From an uncultured Thermoanaerobaculia bacterium (lineage in GTDB: Bacteria > Acidobacteriota > Thermoanaerobaculia > Multivoradales > Multivoraceae), in the NCBI GenBank assembly GCA_951813015.1, contig CATOTG010000006.1, positions 1-64,000 on the forward strand: DNA of 64,000 bases, written 5' to 3'. Under the pieces are notes generated by a model, which was not told where the DNA came from, searched no databases, and worked only from the letters and a program-made list of their open reading frames with translations. The position numbers and the translations under genes are program-made. Numbering within the stretch: the first letter of the stretch is position 1; each line of letters begins with the position of its first letter. Shown here in pieces: positions 16,492-25,827 of the stretch.

Positions 16492-16965
16492 ATGACCCGC
16501 AACGCCGGCGCCACGGCGCTGACCGCGCTGGTTCTGGCGGCCGGCCTGGCGATCGCGCTTCGCGACCGCCTGCCCGAGCGTTCGGCCGATCCAGGCGAAC
16601 CGCGGGAGGTCTTCTGGCAGATGATCGAAGCGAGCGGGGACGGCGCCGCGGAGGCCTGGCTCGATCTCTTCGCCGGAGAGGTCCGGGAACAGCTTGAAGC
16701 CGTGCGCGACGAGATGGGCGACGCCGCGTTCGAGCAGTACCTGCGACAGCGTGTCGCCGGCCTCAAGGGGGTCGCGGTGACCGGCGAGGAGGAGCTGGGC
16801 GACCTCGTCCGTCTCGAGGTCGAGTACGTGCGCGAGGCGAGCTACGAGACGCAGTTTCTGGACCTTCGCTCCTCCCGGGGTCGCTGGCGCATCGTCGCGC
16901 TCGGCCCGACCCACGAGCGCGAACCGCCGGTTCCCTACGGCACGCCGGTCGGCCCCGCCGAGTGA
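16492..16965 (+). CDS. Small membrane-anchored protein, last gene of the metal/SPFH operon
   Basis: A 157-residue protein starting two bases after the HflK-like stop, with GTGAGG just before the ATG. An N-terminal hydrophobic anchor (residues ~9-22) is followed by a soluble alpha/beta part: a PREVFWQMIEA helix, a helix-rich stretch, then strands VAVTGEEELG, LVRLEVEYV, ETQFLDL and RGRWRIVAL. The helix-then-strands order resembles NTF2-like/DUF4878 periplasmic domains, but I cannot assign a family. The tight spacing places it in the operon. Confidence 0.7.
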   Translation: MTRNAGATALTALVLAAGLAIALRDRLPERSADPGEPREVFWQMIEASGDGAAEAWLDLFAGEVREQLEAVRDEMGDAAFEQYLRQRVAGLKGVAVTGEEELGDLVRLEVEYVREASYETQFLDLRSSRGRWRIVALGPTHEREPPVPYGTPVGPAE

Positions 16966-17132
16966 CGGCGGGAGAGCCCCTCCGAGCACGCCACGAACCC
17001 GGCCAACGGCGCCAAGCTGTGGCAAGCGAGCGAGTTGCACCTACTTCAACACGGACACCCTGGAAGGGCCACTGGCGCCGATGGCCCGGCTCCTGTTCGG
17101 CGCCATGCACCGCAGCAGCTCCTGCCGTCCAT

Positions 17133-17366
17133 TCAGGGAATCAGCCTCAGTAGGGCGACCACTGCGCCGATGATCACGCCGGCCTGTATCAACGCCAAGC
17201 GGTACAGGTCGGCGCGCAAAGCCGCCAGGTCCTCGCGGGTCGCCACGTGCGCCAACACGTCGCCGGCGGCATCTTCGATAGCGCGGGCGGTCGCAACCGC
17301 TTGCCGGTCAGGGAGTCCGGCGTCCCGCAGCGTCTCGGCGGAGCGGAGCGTGTCGGTTACAGCCAT
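17133..17366 (-). CDS. DUF1640-like small coiled-coil membrane protein
   Basis: A 77-residue protein. The layout matches DUF1640/CCDC90-like small proteins: a short N-terminal helix (TLRSAETLRDAGLPDRQA), a linker, a helix with REDLAALRADLYR, and one C-terminal transmembrane helix (ALIQAGVIIGAVVALLRLI). These proteins commonly sit near toxin or mobile loci; the role is unknown. A similar but frameshifted gene lies at 17690 on the other strand. Confidence 0.65.
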   Translation of the reverse strand: MAVTDTLRSAETLRDAGLPDRQAVATARAIEDAAGDVLAHVATREDLAALRADLYRLALIQAGVIIGAVVALLRLIP

Positions 17367-17689
17367 GCCGGCATCCTATCCGGCGGGCCTTTTCCGGGGC
17401 CTCTGGAGGGCCGGAAATCGAAAAGCGCGAAAGAGCCGCGCGGCGTGGGCCGTGCTGCCGGGATCCGGATCCGGAGGGGGGATCCAGAGGGGGTGCGCGC
17501 GCGTAGGGGCAGAAGGGTTTCCGGGCGTCGGAGTTACCGAATGTCCAAGTCAGGCCGTCAGTGTGCGCGAATGTCCAGGGCACTCGAAGAGCGCGGCGGT
17601 CCGGCGGCTCTGTCGGTGCGTCGCGGCCGTGCCGCACATATCCACTTTGTTGTCACGTCACGGCAGTGGCTTCCGGTACGCTAGCAGCC
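17367..17689. other. Intergenic stretch between two DUF1640-like genes
   Basis: No gene supported. Short G-rich runs around 17460-17500, a BamHI-like direct repeat (GGATCCGGATCCGG) and two GAATGTCCA words (17538 and 17567) are the only structure I see. It holds the divergent upstream regions of the flanking genes. Confidence 0.6.
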
Positions 17690-17967
17690 ATGAGCACAAC
17701 GACTTCGACTCGTTGGCGACGGCGCGGGCGCTGGAACAGGCCGGGATGGACTCGGCTCAGGCGGAGGCCGTGACGGAAGCGATCGGCGGCGCGGTCGGCA
17801 GTACCGATACGGTGACGCGGTCGGACCTGGACGCCCTGAGGGCAGATGTGCGGGCGGATCTGGCTTCTTTGGAAGTGCGCCTGATCCGCTGGGCGATAGG
17901 CAGCGCGCTGGGAACAGCAGCTCTTGGCGTCGCCGCCGTCGGTCTGTTGTTTCGGCTCCTCGGGTAG
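17690..17967 (+). pseudogene. Frameshifted DUF1640-like gene
   Basis: The family start MSTTT is encoded at ATG 17690, but the continuation FDSLATARALEQAGMDSAQA lies in the +1-shifted frame. Adding one T near 17704 would join them into a normal DUF1640-like protein of ~93 residues with the SDLDALRADVRADL helix and a C-terminal transmembrane helix. Either a one-base loss inactivated the gene or there is a sequencing or assembly error in a TT run. Downstream sequence shows no other damage. Confidence 0.6.
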
Positions 17968-18137
17968 AGGCGGTCCCGTGTACGGAAGGCGGTGGAGCCG
18001 CAAAGTGGGCCGGCACTCCACCGCAGCCGGCAGCGAGCTGGGGCGACGCCGGCGGCCGCGGCTCCTCGGGGGCGGGTCTCGCGGTCGCGGTCAGGTAGCC
18101 GCGTTCCGGTCGCGCGCCGTCAAAGCACACTGAGGCG

Positions 18138-20507
18138 ATGCGCGTCCCGCGGGGCCAGAGCAAGACAGAGTCTTCAACGAAGACGGGGTTGAGCCGGCGG
18201 GGTCTCCTCGGACTGCTGGCAGCGGTCGTATCCCTGCCCAGGCGGATCCGACGGGCCGGGGCAGCGCAACAGGCGCCAGGCGTGGGCCCCGGCGCCCGCG
18301 TCGACCGGTGGCACAGGACCCATGACCGGGCGTGGCTCGGAGAGTCGTTCTGGGCGAATCCGATGGAGGACTGGCGGATCGTGGACGGCGCGGCCGAGGT
18401 GCAGACCTCGGGTGGCGACCGGAACGTGCACCTGATCACGCATCGGTTGACGGGCGAGCAGGGGCGGTTTCGGATGTCGGTGCGCTGCGGGCGGGTGGAG
18501 GCCGGGGAGCGCGACGGCGGCGCAGGGTTTCGGATCGGTGTCCGGAACCTGATCGATGACCATCGGAGCAACTGCCTTGCGCGCGGTGTGGGGGTCGATG
18601 CCGGATTGGTCGATGGGCGGCTGGTACTGGCTGGAGCAAGCGCGGAGGTAGCCGACGGGGACGCGGTCGCGGCCGATGGAATCGAGCTGCTGCTCGAAGG
18701 GCGGACGGAAGACGGTGACTGTGAGCTCACCCTGAAGGCTCGGACAGCCTCCGGGGCCGAGTTGAGCAACGTCACCCACATCCTCCCCGCCGCCGACATC
18801 GCCGGCAACGTCGCCATCGTCTCCAACTTCGACCGGGAGATCCCGAAGGGCAAGGGCGCGCGCTACCGGTTCAGCGAGTGGACGGCGGACGGAGGCGCCT
18901 TCGAGGTCGACGAGGACCGCCGGTTCGGGCCGATCCTCTGGTCGATGTACTCGATGAGCGACTCCCGCTCAGGCGAGGGGTTCGTGGTCAAGATGACGGC
19001 GTTGCTGCCTCCGCTGGGCGAGGCCGACGACAGACGCGTCGAGTTGTTGACGCAGCACGACCGGGAGTGGCGGTCGCACGGCTTCGCCGAACTCGACCCG
19101 GACGCCTGGACGGCGACGTTTCGCCTGTCCAACTGGAACGAGCGCGCGGCGGCGCCGTTCCGGCTCGTCTACCGCGAGCGCCACACGGACGGCGGCGAGA
19201 CGGCGCACGAATGGCGGGGCACGATCCGCGCGAACCCGACCGGGCGGCCGCTGCGGCTGGCGGGGCTCACCTGCCAGAACGACTACTCGTTTCCCTACGC
19301 CCCGGTGGCCGATCACGTCCTGGCGCGGGATCCCGACCTGCTCTTCTTCTCCGGGGACCAGCTCTACGAGAACCACGGCGGCTACGGCCTGATCCGCGAG
19401 CCGGCCGGACCGGCGATCCTCAACTACCTGCGCAAGTACTACGAGTTCGGCTGGGCGTTCCGGGAGGCGATGCGCGACCGGCCGACGCTCTGCATCCCGG
19501 ACGACCACGACGTGTTCCAGGGCAACATCTGGGGCGAGAGCGGCAAGGCGATGAACACCGGCCAGGGAACCTCGTCACTCGGCGGCTACCGGCAGTCGGC
19601 GCGGATGGTCAACGCGGTCCACCGGACGAACGCCTCGCACCACCCCGACCCGTTCGACGCGGCGCCGGTCGACCAGGACATCAGCGTCTACTACGGCGAC
19701 ATGGTCTACGGCGGCGTGGGGTTCGCGATCCTCGCCGACCGGCAGTTCAAGAGCGGCCCGGAACATGTGGACACGGGCGCGGGGCGGGCGGACCACGTGC
19801 TGGACGAGGATGTCGACACGTCGACTCTTGACCAGCCCGGGCTCGACCTGCTCGGCGCGCGGCAGGAGGAGTTCCTGGAACAGTGGGCCGGCGACTGGCG
19901 CGGCCACACGATGAAGGTGCTGCTCAGCCAGACCGTGTTCGCGGGCGTCGCCACGCAACACGGCGGCTACGACGACTACCTGATTGCCGATCTCGACTGC
20001 GGCGGCTGGCCGCAGACTCCGCGCAACCGGATCCTCCGCATTCTCAGGGAGGCGAAGTGCCTGCACGTCTGCGGCGACCAGCACCTGCCGTCCCTCGTCC
20101 AGTACGGCGCCGATGCGCAGCGCGACGGGTGCTGGGCCTTCTGCACGCCCGCGATCAGCGCCGGTTACCCGCGCTGGTGGCGCCCGGACGAGGTCGGCAC
20201 GCCTCACCGGAACCGGCCTCGCCATGGCCTCGCGCACACCGGGGAGTTCCGCGATCCATTGGGGAACCGGGTCTACGTCTACGCGATCGGCAACCCCGAA
20301 GTCGGCGTCGCGCCCGATCCCTACGAGCGGGCACACCAGAAGAGCAGCGGCTTCGGCCTGGTGACGATCGACCCCGAGGCGAAGACCTACCGGATCGAGG
20401 CGTTCCGCTTCCTGAGCACGGCCGACGGCGCCGGCGCCGAGCAGTTCCCCGGCTGGCCGGTGACCCTGCACCAGGACGAGAACGCGGGCGAGAACCGGAT
20501 CAGCTAG
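18138..20507 (+). CDS. PhoD-like phosphodiesterase/alkaline phosphatase D with Tat signal
   Basis: A 789-residue exported protein. The N-terminus has a twin-arginine signal ([13 protein letters not shown], residues ~19-31). After an N-terminal part of beta-sandwich character (~50-370) comes a PhoD-like metallophosphatase domain: [21 protein letters not shown], the metal motif [11 protein letters not shown], then [11 protein letters not shown] and [11 protein letters not shown]. Such enzymes hydrolyse phosphodiesters or phosphomonoesters in the periplasm using Fe/Ca or other metals. The substrate is unknown. Start ATG 18138 is the first Met; the Tat motif is preserved whichever nearby start is used. 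Confidence 0.85.
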   Translation: MRVPRGQSKTESSTKTGLSRRGLLGLLAAVVSLPRRIRRAGAAQQAPGVGPGARVDRWHRTHDRAWLGESFWANPMEDWRIVDGAAEVQTSGGDRNVHLITHRLTGEQGRFRMSVRCGRVEAGERDGGAGFRIGVRNLIDDHRSNCLARGVGVDAGLVDGRLVLAGASAEVADGDAVAADGIELLLEGRTEDGDCELTLKARTASGAELSNVTHILPAADIAGNVAIVSNFDREIPKGKGARYRFSEWTADGGAFEVDEDRRFGPILWSMYSMSDSRSGEGFVVKMTALLPPLGEADDRRVELLTQHDREWRSHGFAELDPDAWTATFRLSNWNERAAAPFRLVYRERHTDGGETAHEWRGTIRANPTGRPLRLAGLTCQNDYSFPYAPVADHVLARDPDLLFFSGDQLYENHGGYGLIREPAGPAILNYLRKYYEFGWAFREAMRDRPTLCIPDDHDVFQGNIWGESGKAMNTGQGTSSLGGYRQSARMVNAVHRTNASHHPDPFDAAPVDQDISVYYGDMVYGGVGFAILADRQFKSGPEHVDTGAGRADHVLDEDVDTSTLDQPGLDLLGARQEEFLEQWAGDWRGHTMKVLLSQTVFAGVATQHGGYDDYLIADLDCGGWPQTPRNRILRILREAKCLHVCGDQHLPSLVQYGADAQRDGCWAFCTPAISAGYPRWWRPDEVGTPHRNRPRHGLAHTGEFRDPLGNRVYVYAIGNPEVGVAPDPYERAHQKSSGFGLVTIDPEAKTYRIEAFRFLSTADGAGAEQFPGWPVTLHQDENAGENRIS

Positions 20508-20556
20508 GACGCTGCGCCGCAGAACGCAGCGCAGCGAGTTCTGCGACGCGGCGTCC
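20507..20556 (+). terminator. Long GC-rich hairpin after the PhoD-like gene
   Basis: GGACGCTGCGCCGCAGAAC pairs imperfectly with GTTCTGCGACGCGGCGTCC across a 12-base loop, directly at the stop codon of the PhoD-like gene. There is no U-run, so it may be an attenuating or stabilising structure instead of a classical terminator. Confidence 0.4.
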
Positions 20557-20697
20557 TGGCGAGGTGGGGGCTAAGGGCCAAACACGGAGTCCTCGACGGG
20601 TTTGGCGGCTCTGGAGCCGGATACGCTGCCCCGCGTTCCGGAGGCCGAGACTCTTGCCGGGAACTTCGGCCCAACCGATCCGTAGCCAACGAACAGC

Positions 20698-23040
20698 ATG
20701 TCCTTGATCTGTCTCAAGACGCTCTGCGCCAGCGGCCGCTGGTACGCGCCGGCCTGCCTGCTGGCCGCCTGCCTGCTGCCGGCTCAAGCCTGGGCGCAAG
20801 GCAAGGCGACCGACTCGCCTCCGCCCGGCGCCCCGGCGCCCGTGGAGGCGCCGCTCGACCTTCCCTCCAACTTCGACGGTCCGCCGCCTCCCGTGCCGCC
20901 GGCCGTGGTGAGCCGGGACGACTCGGGCAAGGCCACGGTCCGAGCCGTGCGCCTCGCCGCGCCGCTCCAAATCGACGGCCGGCTCGACGAGGTCCTCTAC
21001 GACGCCGTGCCCCCGATTTCGGACTTCCTTCAGGTCGAACCCCGGCCGGGAGAACCGGCCACAGACAGGACGGACGTCTGGGTCACCTTCAACGAAACAA
21101 CTGTCTTCGTGTCGCTGCGCTGCTGGCAGGACACCGACCGGATTGCGGCCAACGACATGCGGCGAGACTCGTTCACCCAGGACGACTACGTCGATATCGC
21201 TCTCGACACGTTCCACGACGGTCGCAACGCCGCCGTCTTCACCGTCTTCGCCTCGGGCGGCCGCTTCGACGCGCAGATCACCGACGAGAGCCGGATGAAC
21301 ATGGATTGGAATCCGGTCTGGGATCTCAGAACGGGCAGGTTCGAGGGCGGCTGGACGGCTGAAGCCGCAATCCCGTTCCGATCGCTCCGCTACCGCCCCG
21401 GCCGGGCGCAGATCTGGGGCGTGAACTTCCAGCGCTACACGCAGTGGAAGAACGAGAGTTCGACCCTGAACCGCATCCCGGCGGCACTGGGCACGATGGG
21501 CATCATCCAGATGTCGCTGGCCGGACCCCTGGTTGGACTGGAAGCCCCACCGGCTTCGAGAAACACCGAGATCAAGCCCTACCTGGTCGCCGACATGAAA
21601 AGCGACCGCCTCGCCAACCCGGAAATCTCGAACGAGGTGAACGCCGATCTCGGCGTCGACCTCAAGGTCGGGCTCAGCCAGAACCTCACGGCGGACTTCA
21701 CCTACAACACGGACTTCGCCCAGGTCGAAGCCGACCAGCAGCAGGTCGACCTGACGCGCTTCAGCCTCTTCTTCCCCGAGAAACGCGACTTCTTCCTCGA
21801 GAACCAGGGAACCTTCGGCTTCGGAGGGGCCGGTGGCGGCGGATTCGGCGGGGGCTTCGACACGCCGTCCCTGTTCTACAGCCGGCGCATCGGCCTGCAC
21901 CAGGGACGCGTGGTACCGATCGAGGGCGGCGCCCGGCTGACCGGACGGGCGGGCCGCTACACGCTCGGGATGCTGAACATCCAGTCGGACGACGAACCGC
22001 TTTCCGGCGCCATCGCGACGAACTTCGGCGTGATGCGACTCAAGCGAGACATCCTGCGCCGGAGCAGCGTCGGCGTGATCTACACGCGCCGCTCGATCGA
22101 CCAAAGCGGCGCAGGACGCAACGAGGCCTACGGCGTCGACGGGACGTTCGCCTTCTTCGACGACCTCACCTTCAACACCTACTGGGCGGAGACGAGCACG
22201 CCCGGACTTGAGGACGACGACGCAAGCTATCGCCTGCGGATGGACTACAACGGCGACCGCTACGGCGTCCGACTCGAGCGCCTGCGGGTTGGCAGCCACT
22301 TCAACCCCGGCATCGGATTCGTGCGCCGCCACGACATGCGCCGTTCCTACGGCGACTTCCGGTTCAGCCCTCGAACAGCCGACAGCAAGCTGGTGCGCAA
22401 GTACTCCTGGACCGGCTCGATGGCCTACATCGAGAACGGCGCCGGCAGGGTCGAGACGCGGGAGGCCGAGGGCGAGTTCGGCATCGAGTTCCACAGCGGG
22501 GACGAGGTCGAACTGAAGTACGTGCGGAGCTACGAGTTTCTCCCGTTTCCTTTTTCCATCGCCTCGGACATCACCCTCGGCGTCGGCGGCTACGACTTCG
22601 ACTACGTGGAGGCCGAGTTGCAACTGGGCCCGCAGCGGCGGCTCTCGGGCCAGTTCGTCCTCGAGTACGGCGACTTCTACAGCGGCCGCAAGACGTCCTT
22701 CGGCTGGGGCTGGGGGCGCGTGAATCTGACCTCGCAGTTCCTGCTCGAACCCGCCGTCTCGTTCAACCGCGTGGAGTTGCCGGAGGGCGACTTCGACGTG
22801 GAACTCGTCGACCTTCGCGCGGTGTACACGATAACCCCGCGCATGTTCGTGAGCGCCCTGTTCCAGTACGAGTCCGAGAGCCGGGGACTGGCGGCGAACG
22901 TGCGGCTGCGCTGGGAGTACCGGCCCGGCAGCGAGCTGTTCGTCGTCTACAACGAGCAGCGCGACACGCTGACGCAGGGCTTTCCGGGGCTCGACAACAG
23001 CGCTTTGATCGTCAAGGTCACGCGGCTGTTCCAACGGTAG
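20698..23040 (+). CDS. DUF5916 outer-membrane protein with N-terminal CBM9-like domain
   Basis: A 780-residue exported protein (signal peptide ending in AQAWAQG, ~35). Residues ~75-270 form a carbohydrate-binding-9-like/DOMON sandwich: LQIDGRLDEVLYD, FVSLRCWQDTDRIAAND, WTAEAAIPFRSLRY. From ~290 DUF5916 begins, with GLSQNLTADFTYNTDFAQVE, RFSLFFPEKRDFFLEN and SLFYSRRIGL, the standard motifs, followed by amphipathic strands of a beta barrel and a terminal FQR. These proteins are abundant in Acidobacteriota, Bacteroidota and Gemmatimonadota; function is unknown, probably uptake or surface processing. The upstream gene is the PhoD-like phosphatase, ~190 bp away. Confidence 0.88.
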   Translation: MSLICLKTLCASGRWYAPACLLAACLLPAQAWAQGKATDSPPPGAPAPVEAPLDLPSNFDGPPPPVPPAVVSRDDSGKATVRAVRLAAPLQIDGRLDEVLYDAVPPISDFLQVEPRPGEPATDRTDVWVTFNETTVFVSLRCWQDTDRIAANDMRRDSFTQDDYVDIALDTFHDGRNAAVFTVFASGGRFDAQITDESRMNMDWNPVWDLRTGRFEGGWTAEAAIPFRSLRYRPGRAQIWGVNFQRYTQWKNESSTLNRIPAALGTMGIIQMSLAGPLVGLEAPPASRNTEIKPYLVADMKSDRLANPEISNEVNADLGVDLKVGLSQNLTADFTYNTDFAQVEADQQQVDLTRFSLFFPEKRDFFLENQGTFGFGGAGGGGFGGGFDTPSLFYSRRIGLHQGRVVPIEGGARLTGRAGRYTLGMLNIQSDDEPLSGAIATNFGVMRLKRDILRRSSVGVIYTRRSIDQSGAGRNEAYGVDGTFAFFDDLTFNTYWAETSTPGLEDDDASYRLRMDYNGDRYGVRLERLRVGSHFNPGIGFVRRHDMRRSYGDFRFSPRTADSKLVRKYSWTGSMAYIENGAGRVETREAEGEFGIEFHSGDEVELKYVRSYEFLPFPFSIASDITLGVGGYDFDYVEAELQLGPQRRLSGQFVLEYGDFYSGRKTSFGWGWGRVNLTSQFLLEPAVSFNRVELPEGDFDVELVDLRAVYTITPRMFVSALFQYESESRGLAANVRLRWEYRPGSELFVVYNEQRDTLTQGFPGLDNSALIVKVTRLFQR

Positions 23041-23120
23041 CCGCGGAAGGCCGGAAGCCGGCACTGCGCGTCGAAATGCCGCAAACGCGGCCAGAAGGCC
23101 CGCGCCACGGCCGGCGCACA

Positions 23121-23253
23121 GGGCTTTCCGGGCGCACGCGGTCTTTCCGAGCGCAAACGCTCTTGCCGGGCGCACACGGGCTTGCCGGGCGCACACGGTG
23201 TTGCCGAGCGCACACGGGCTTTCCGTGTGCACGCGGGCTTTCCGGGCGCACAC
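23121..23253. repeat. 19-bp tandem repeat, seven copies
   Basis: Seven consecutive 19-bp units of the type GGGCTTTCCGGGCGCACAC with small variation fill most of the gap between the convergent DUF5916 and VCBS-repeat genes. Unlike the intragenic repeats here, the period is not a multiple of three, as expected for non-coding DNA. Confidence 0.9.
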
Positions 23254-23260
23254 GGTCCTC

Positions 23261-24919
23261 TTACCGCGACATCAGGACGGTCAGTCGATGCGGCGCCGCC
23301 GTCGACGCGTGGTGCATCAGCACGTCCTGCCTGCCGTCCCGGTTCAGGTCGGCCAGCCAAGTGTACTCCTCGTCTTCGGGGACCGGGACTTTGAGCCGCC
23401 GAGGCCTGTTCGCGAAAAGGGCCGGCCCTGGTACGCCGAAGTGGATGTCGAGCCTCTTGCGGTTTCGGGCCACGAGCACGTCGGAGCGACCGTCCCCGTT
23501 CAGGTCCCCCAGCCGGACGGCCGGCCAGAAGGCCCTCTCCCCGGTCTTCCTGGGCGTCCTGGGCCTGATCTCGCGTACCGCGTGCGGGCGGTCGCCGTAG
23601 CGGCCGTTCTCCATGCGGAAGAACTCGAGGTCGAACGACCCGGCGCCGGTCAGAAGGGACCTGACGAGCACCCGGATGGCTGAGAACACCGTCGGCTCGA
23701 ACAAGGTCAGCATGACGTCGACCTGCCCGTCGCCGTCAAGGTCGTGCCGGTCGACGCCGGCGATGATCCCCTGGGACTCGACCACGGCGCCGACCGCCGG
23801 CGAGAACTCGACGTTGCCGCGGGGTCCCCGGGCGCCGAAGTACACCTCGTACGACGAGTGCATCTTCCACAGGCCGGGACCCTTGAGCGAGAACACGACG
23901 AGGTCGGCCACCCCGTCACCGTTCATGTCGGTGAGCGAGTGCAGCGCCCTGCCGCTGCTTTCGCCTTCCGGCATGTGATCCCGGCGGCGGCTGCGGATTC
24001 CGGACGGCGCGGCGAGCGAGGAGATCTGGTCGGAGTCGAAGGGAATCGCGGTCGTGAACGTCGCGCTGGCCTTCGCCGGGAACAGACCGCTCTCGTCCTG
24101 CAGGCGGACCTCGAAGTGGTCGTGGTTCCAGAACACGAGATCGGTGCGCCCGTCCAGGTCGTAGTCCATCTCGTGGACGCGGCCACCCTCCTCCCAGGGC
24201 CGGTACCTGTAGCCGTCGGCGCCGTAGACACGATCGAGCCCGGTTGTCGGTCCTGCCGTCACCGGATCGGCGAACCGCCCGCCAGGCATCTGGACCAGCA
24301 CCTGGAAGCCGTGGCCATGCACCAGCGCGAGGTCGTCGAGGCCGTCTCCGTTCAGATCGCGCGTCATGTCCACGTGAAGAACTTCGCTTCTCCCGGACGC
24401 CCTGAAGTCGGACTGCACGGCAACCAGATCCCGTTCCGTTGCCGACTCCGGATCGAACCAGGTCAGCCGGCCGCCTCCGTAGGCGATCAACCGGTCCCGG
24501 CCATCGATGCCCGCAACGTCGACAAAGGACACTTCCGGGCGCAGCGTGGCTTCGGTTGCCGTCGACCAGTCGCCGTCGGCAAACGAGAGAACGCGCAGGC
24601 GGCGGTTTCCGTCACCATCCACGTGCACGGCGGCGAGGTCCGCGACGGACCGGCCCGTGAGGAACCCGGTCAGAACGGTCAGGCGTTCCGCGACGCCCAC
24701 GACCACCTCGTGGCGGTCGGGAGCGAACGCCGCGGGTCGCTCGGAGTTTGCCTGGAGGGCAACCGGCATGATGCATCCCGACAGGCACACCCGAACCGCC
24801 AGCAGGCTGATCCGGGTCGGCGTGTATCGGCGCCCTCCGCGGACTGTCGATCGTCTCTTCCTGATCCAGGTCGGCCTGTATCGGCGCCCTCCGCGGACTG
24901 TCGATCGTCTTTTCGTCAT
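23261..24919 (-). CDS. VCBS/FG-GAP-repeat lipoprotein, paralog 1, in a TetR-controlled unit
   Basis: A 552-residue protein. After an unusually long basic N-terminus comes a lipobox (CLSGC, Cys near residue 49). The body carries calcium-type FG-GAP/VCBS repeats: DLNGDGLDDLALV, DYDLDGRTDLVFW, DMNGDGVADLVVF, DLDGDGQVDVML, DLNGDGRSDVLV and DLNRDGRQDVLM, consistent with a beta-propeller displayed outside the cell. The start ATG 24919 has AAGGAG nine bases upstream. A 54-bp duplication lies inside the first 36 codons. A paralog of the same architecture is at 25828-27462. Both have the same tandem operators in front. Confidence 0.85.
   Translation of the reverse strand: MTKRRSTVRGGRRYRPTWIRKRRSTVRGGRRYTPTRISLLAVRVCLSGCIMPVALQANSERPAAFAPDRHEVVVGVAERLTVLTGFLTGRSVADLAAVHVDGDGNRRLRVLSFADGDWSTATEATLRPEVSFVDVAGIDGRDRLIAYGGGRLTWFDPESATERDLVAVQSDFRASGRSEVLHVDMTRDLNGDGLDDLALVHGHGFQVLVQMPGGRFADPVTAGPTTGLDRVYGADGYRYRPWEEGGRVHEMDYDLDGRTDLVFWNHDHFEVRLQDESGLFPAKASATFTTAIPFDSDQISSLAAPSGIRSRRRDHMPEGESSGRALHSLTDMNGDGVADLVVFSLKGPGLWKMHSSYEVYFGARGPRGNVEFSPAVGAVVESQGIIAGVDRHDLDGDGQVDVMLTLFEPTVFSAIRVLVRSLLTGAGSFDLEFFRMENGRYGDRPHAVREIRPRTPRKTGERAFWPAVRLGDLNGDGRSDVLVARNRKRLDIHFGVPGPALFANRPRRLKVPVPEDEEYTWLADLNRDGRQDVLMHHASTAAPHRLTVLMSR
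24808..24915 (-). repeat. 54-bp in-frame duplication at the N-terminus of VCBS paralog 1
   Basis: Two copies (from 24808 and from 24862) encode the same 18-residue basic stretch with KRRSTVRGGRRY. It lengthens the n-region before the lipoprotein signal. Paralog 2 has no such duplication, so it arose after the paralogs split. Confidence 0.9.
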
Positions 24920-24943
24920 TGGCTCTCCTTAGCCGTCGGGGCA

Positions 24944-24987
24944 TGTTGACCGCGTCAACATACAAGCTGTTGTTGACGTTGTCAACA
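24944..24987 (-). promoter_or_regulatory. Promoter of VCBS paralog 1 with two TetR-type operators
   Basis: Two perfect palindromes TGTTGAC-N3-GTCAACA occupy 24944-24960 and 24971-24987, centres 27 bp apart. On the minus strand they overlap a sigma-70-like promoter: TTGACA (24985-24980), 17-bp spacer, TATGTT (24962-24957), 38 bp before the ATG at 24919. One operator covers the -35, the other the -10, as expected for repression. The same arrangement precedes paralog 2. Confidence 0.8.
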
Positions 24988-25052
24988 CCGAATCGCCCGG
25001 CAGCGAGAAACCGAGCCCGTGCGGTCACGATCCGCGCTTGCCATAATCGCTC

Positions 25053-25667
25053 ATGGCCGAACGGGATCGCGCCTACCACCATGGAGACCTTCGGTCGTCG
25101 CTGGTCGAGGTCGCCGCCGCGATGATCTCGGAGGGTGGAACCGCGAGCGTGACGATGAGGGCGATAGGCAGCCGCCTCGGCGTATCGCGGGGCGCGCCCT
25201 ACCGCCACTTCTCCGACAAGACGGCGCTTTTGGTCGCGGTGGCGGTCGAGGGGTTCAAGCGTCTCAACCGGCGTCTCGGGGCCAGCGACACCGGCGCCTC
25301 TCCATCCAGCGTCGAGAAACTCCGGCGCATGGGCGAGCAGTACGTGCGCTTCGCCCTGGAGCATCCGGCGCACTATCGCCTGATGTACGGCAAGGAGGCG
25401 CTTGCCCGGCAGGATCAACCGGAGCTGCGAGAGGCCGCCGGCGCTCTGCTCGAAAACCTCGTCGAGGTGATCCGGGTCCACCAGCAGCGCGGCGAGATCG
25501 AAGGAGGGGACCCGCGGGCACACGCCTACGTCGCATGGAGCGCCGTCCACGGTCTGGCTTCCCTGCTGATCGAGAAGCAGATCGACCCGAATGTCGATGT
25601 GGACGAGCTGATCCGGCAAACCACCCGGACACTCCTGGGCGGGCTGCGAGATCGCAGTCCGGACTAG
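25053..25667 (+). CDS. TetR/AcrR-family transcriptional regulator
   Basis: A 204-residue regulator. The N-terminal HTH is typical: YHHGDLRSSLVEVAAAMI, then MRAIGSRLGVSRGAPYRHFSDK. The C-terminal ligand domain (residues ~75-200, with HPAHYRLMYGKEAL) is of the TetR_C_13/WHG type. The gene is divergent from VCBS paralog 1 and its start lies 66 bp from the nearer TGTTGAC-N3-GTCAACA operator. It is therefore the natural candidate to bind these sites and the matching pair in front of paralog 2. The inducer is unknown. Confidence 0.88.
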   Translation: MAERDRAYHHGDLRSSLVEVAAAMISEGGTASVTMRAIGSRLGVSRGAPYRHFSDKTALLVAVAVEGFKRLNRRLGASDTGASPSSVEKLRRMGEQYVRFALEHPAHYRLMYGKEALARQDQPELREAAGALLENLVEVIRVHQQRGEIEGGDPRAHAYVAWSAVHGLASLLIEKQIDPNVDVDELIRQTTRTLLGGLRDRSPD

Positions 25668-25691
25668 CGCCGGGACCGGGTGCGCCGGCGT

Positions 25692-25771
25692 GCCATCCGT
25701 GCGCCCGATGACGGGCGCACGGACTGGTTCGCGGCTGGCGCGGACCGCGCCAGCCGGGTTCCCGCCGGCTT
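25692..25771. repeat. Dispersed two-hairpin repeat, inverted copy
   Basis: This copy reads in the opposite direction to those at 7080 and 14321: GTGCGCCCGATGACGGGCGC, then ACTGGTTCGCG, then GGCGCGGACCGCGCC and CGGGTTCCCGCCGG. It lies between tetR and the stop of VCBS paralog 2, in a converging interval. Both palindromes are kept although bases differ, so the stems seem to matter. Confidence 0.85.
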
Positions 25772-25827
25772 CCGAGGAAGACGCGTCGCGAAGCGGCGAC
25801 CCTCCTGCGGCGCTGACGCCAACGGGC

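Noticed and set aside
20500..23253. Antisense open frame of ~900 codons opposite the DUF5916 gene
   Set aside because: No protein family likeness; it mirrors a well-supported outer-membrane gene and runs through the 19-bp repeats.
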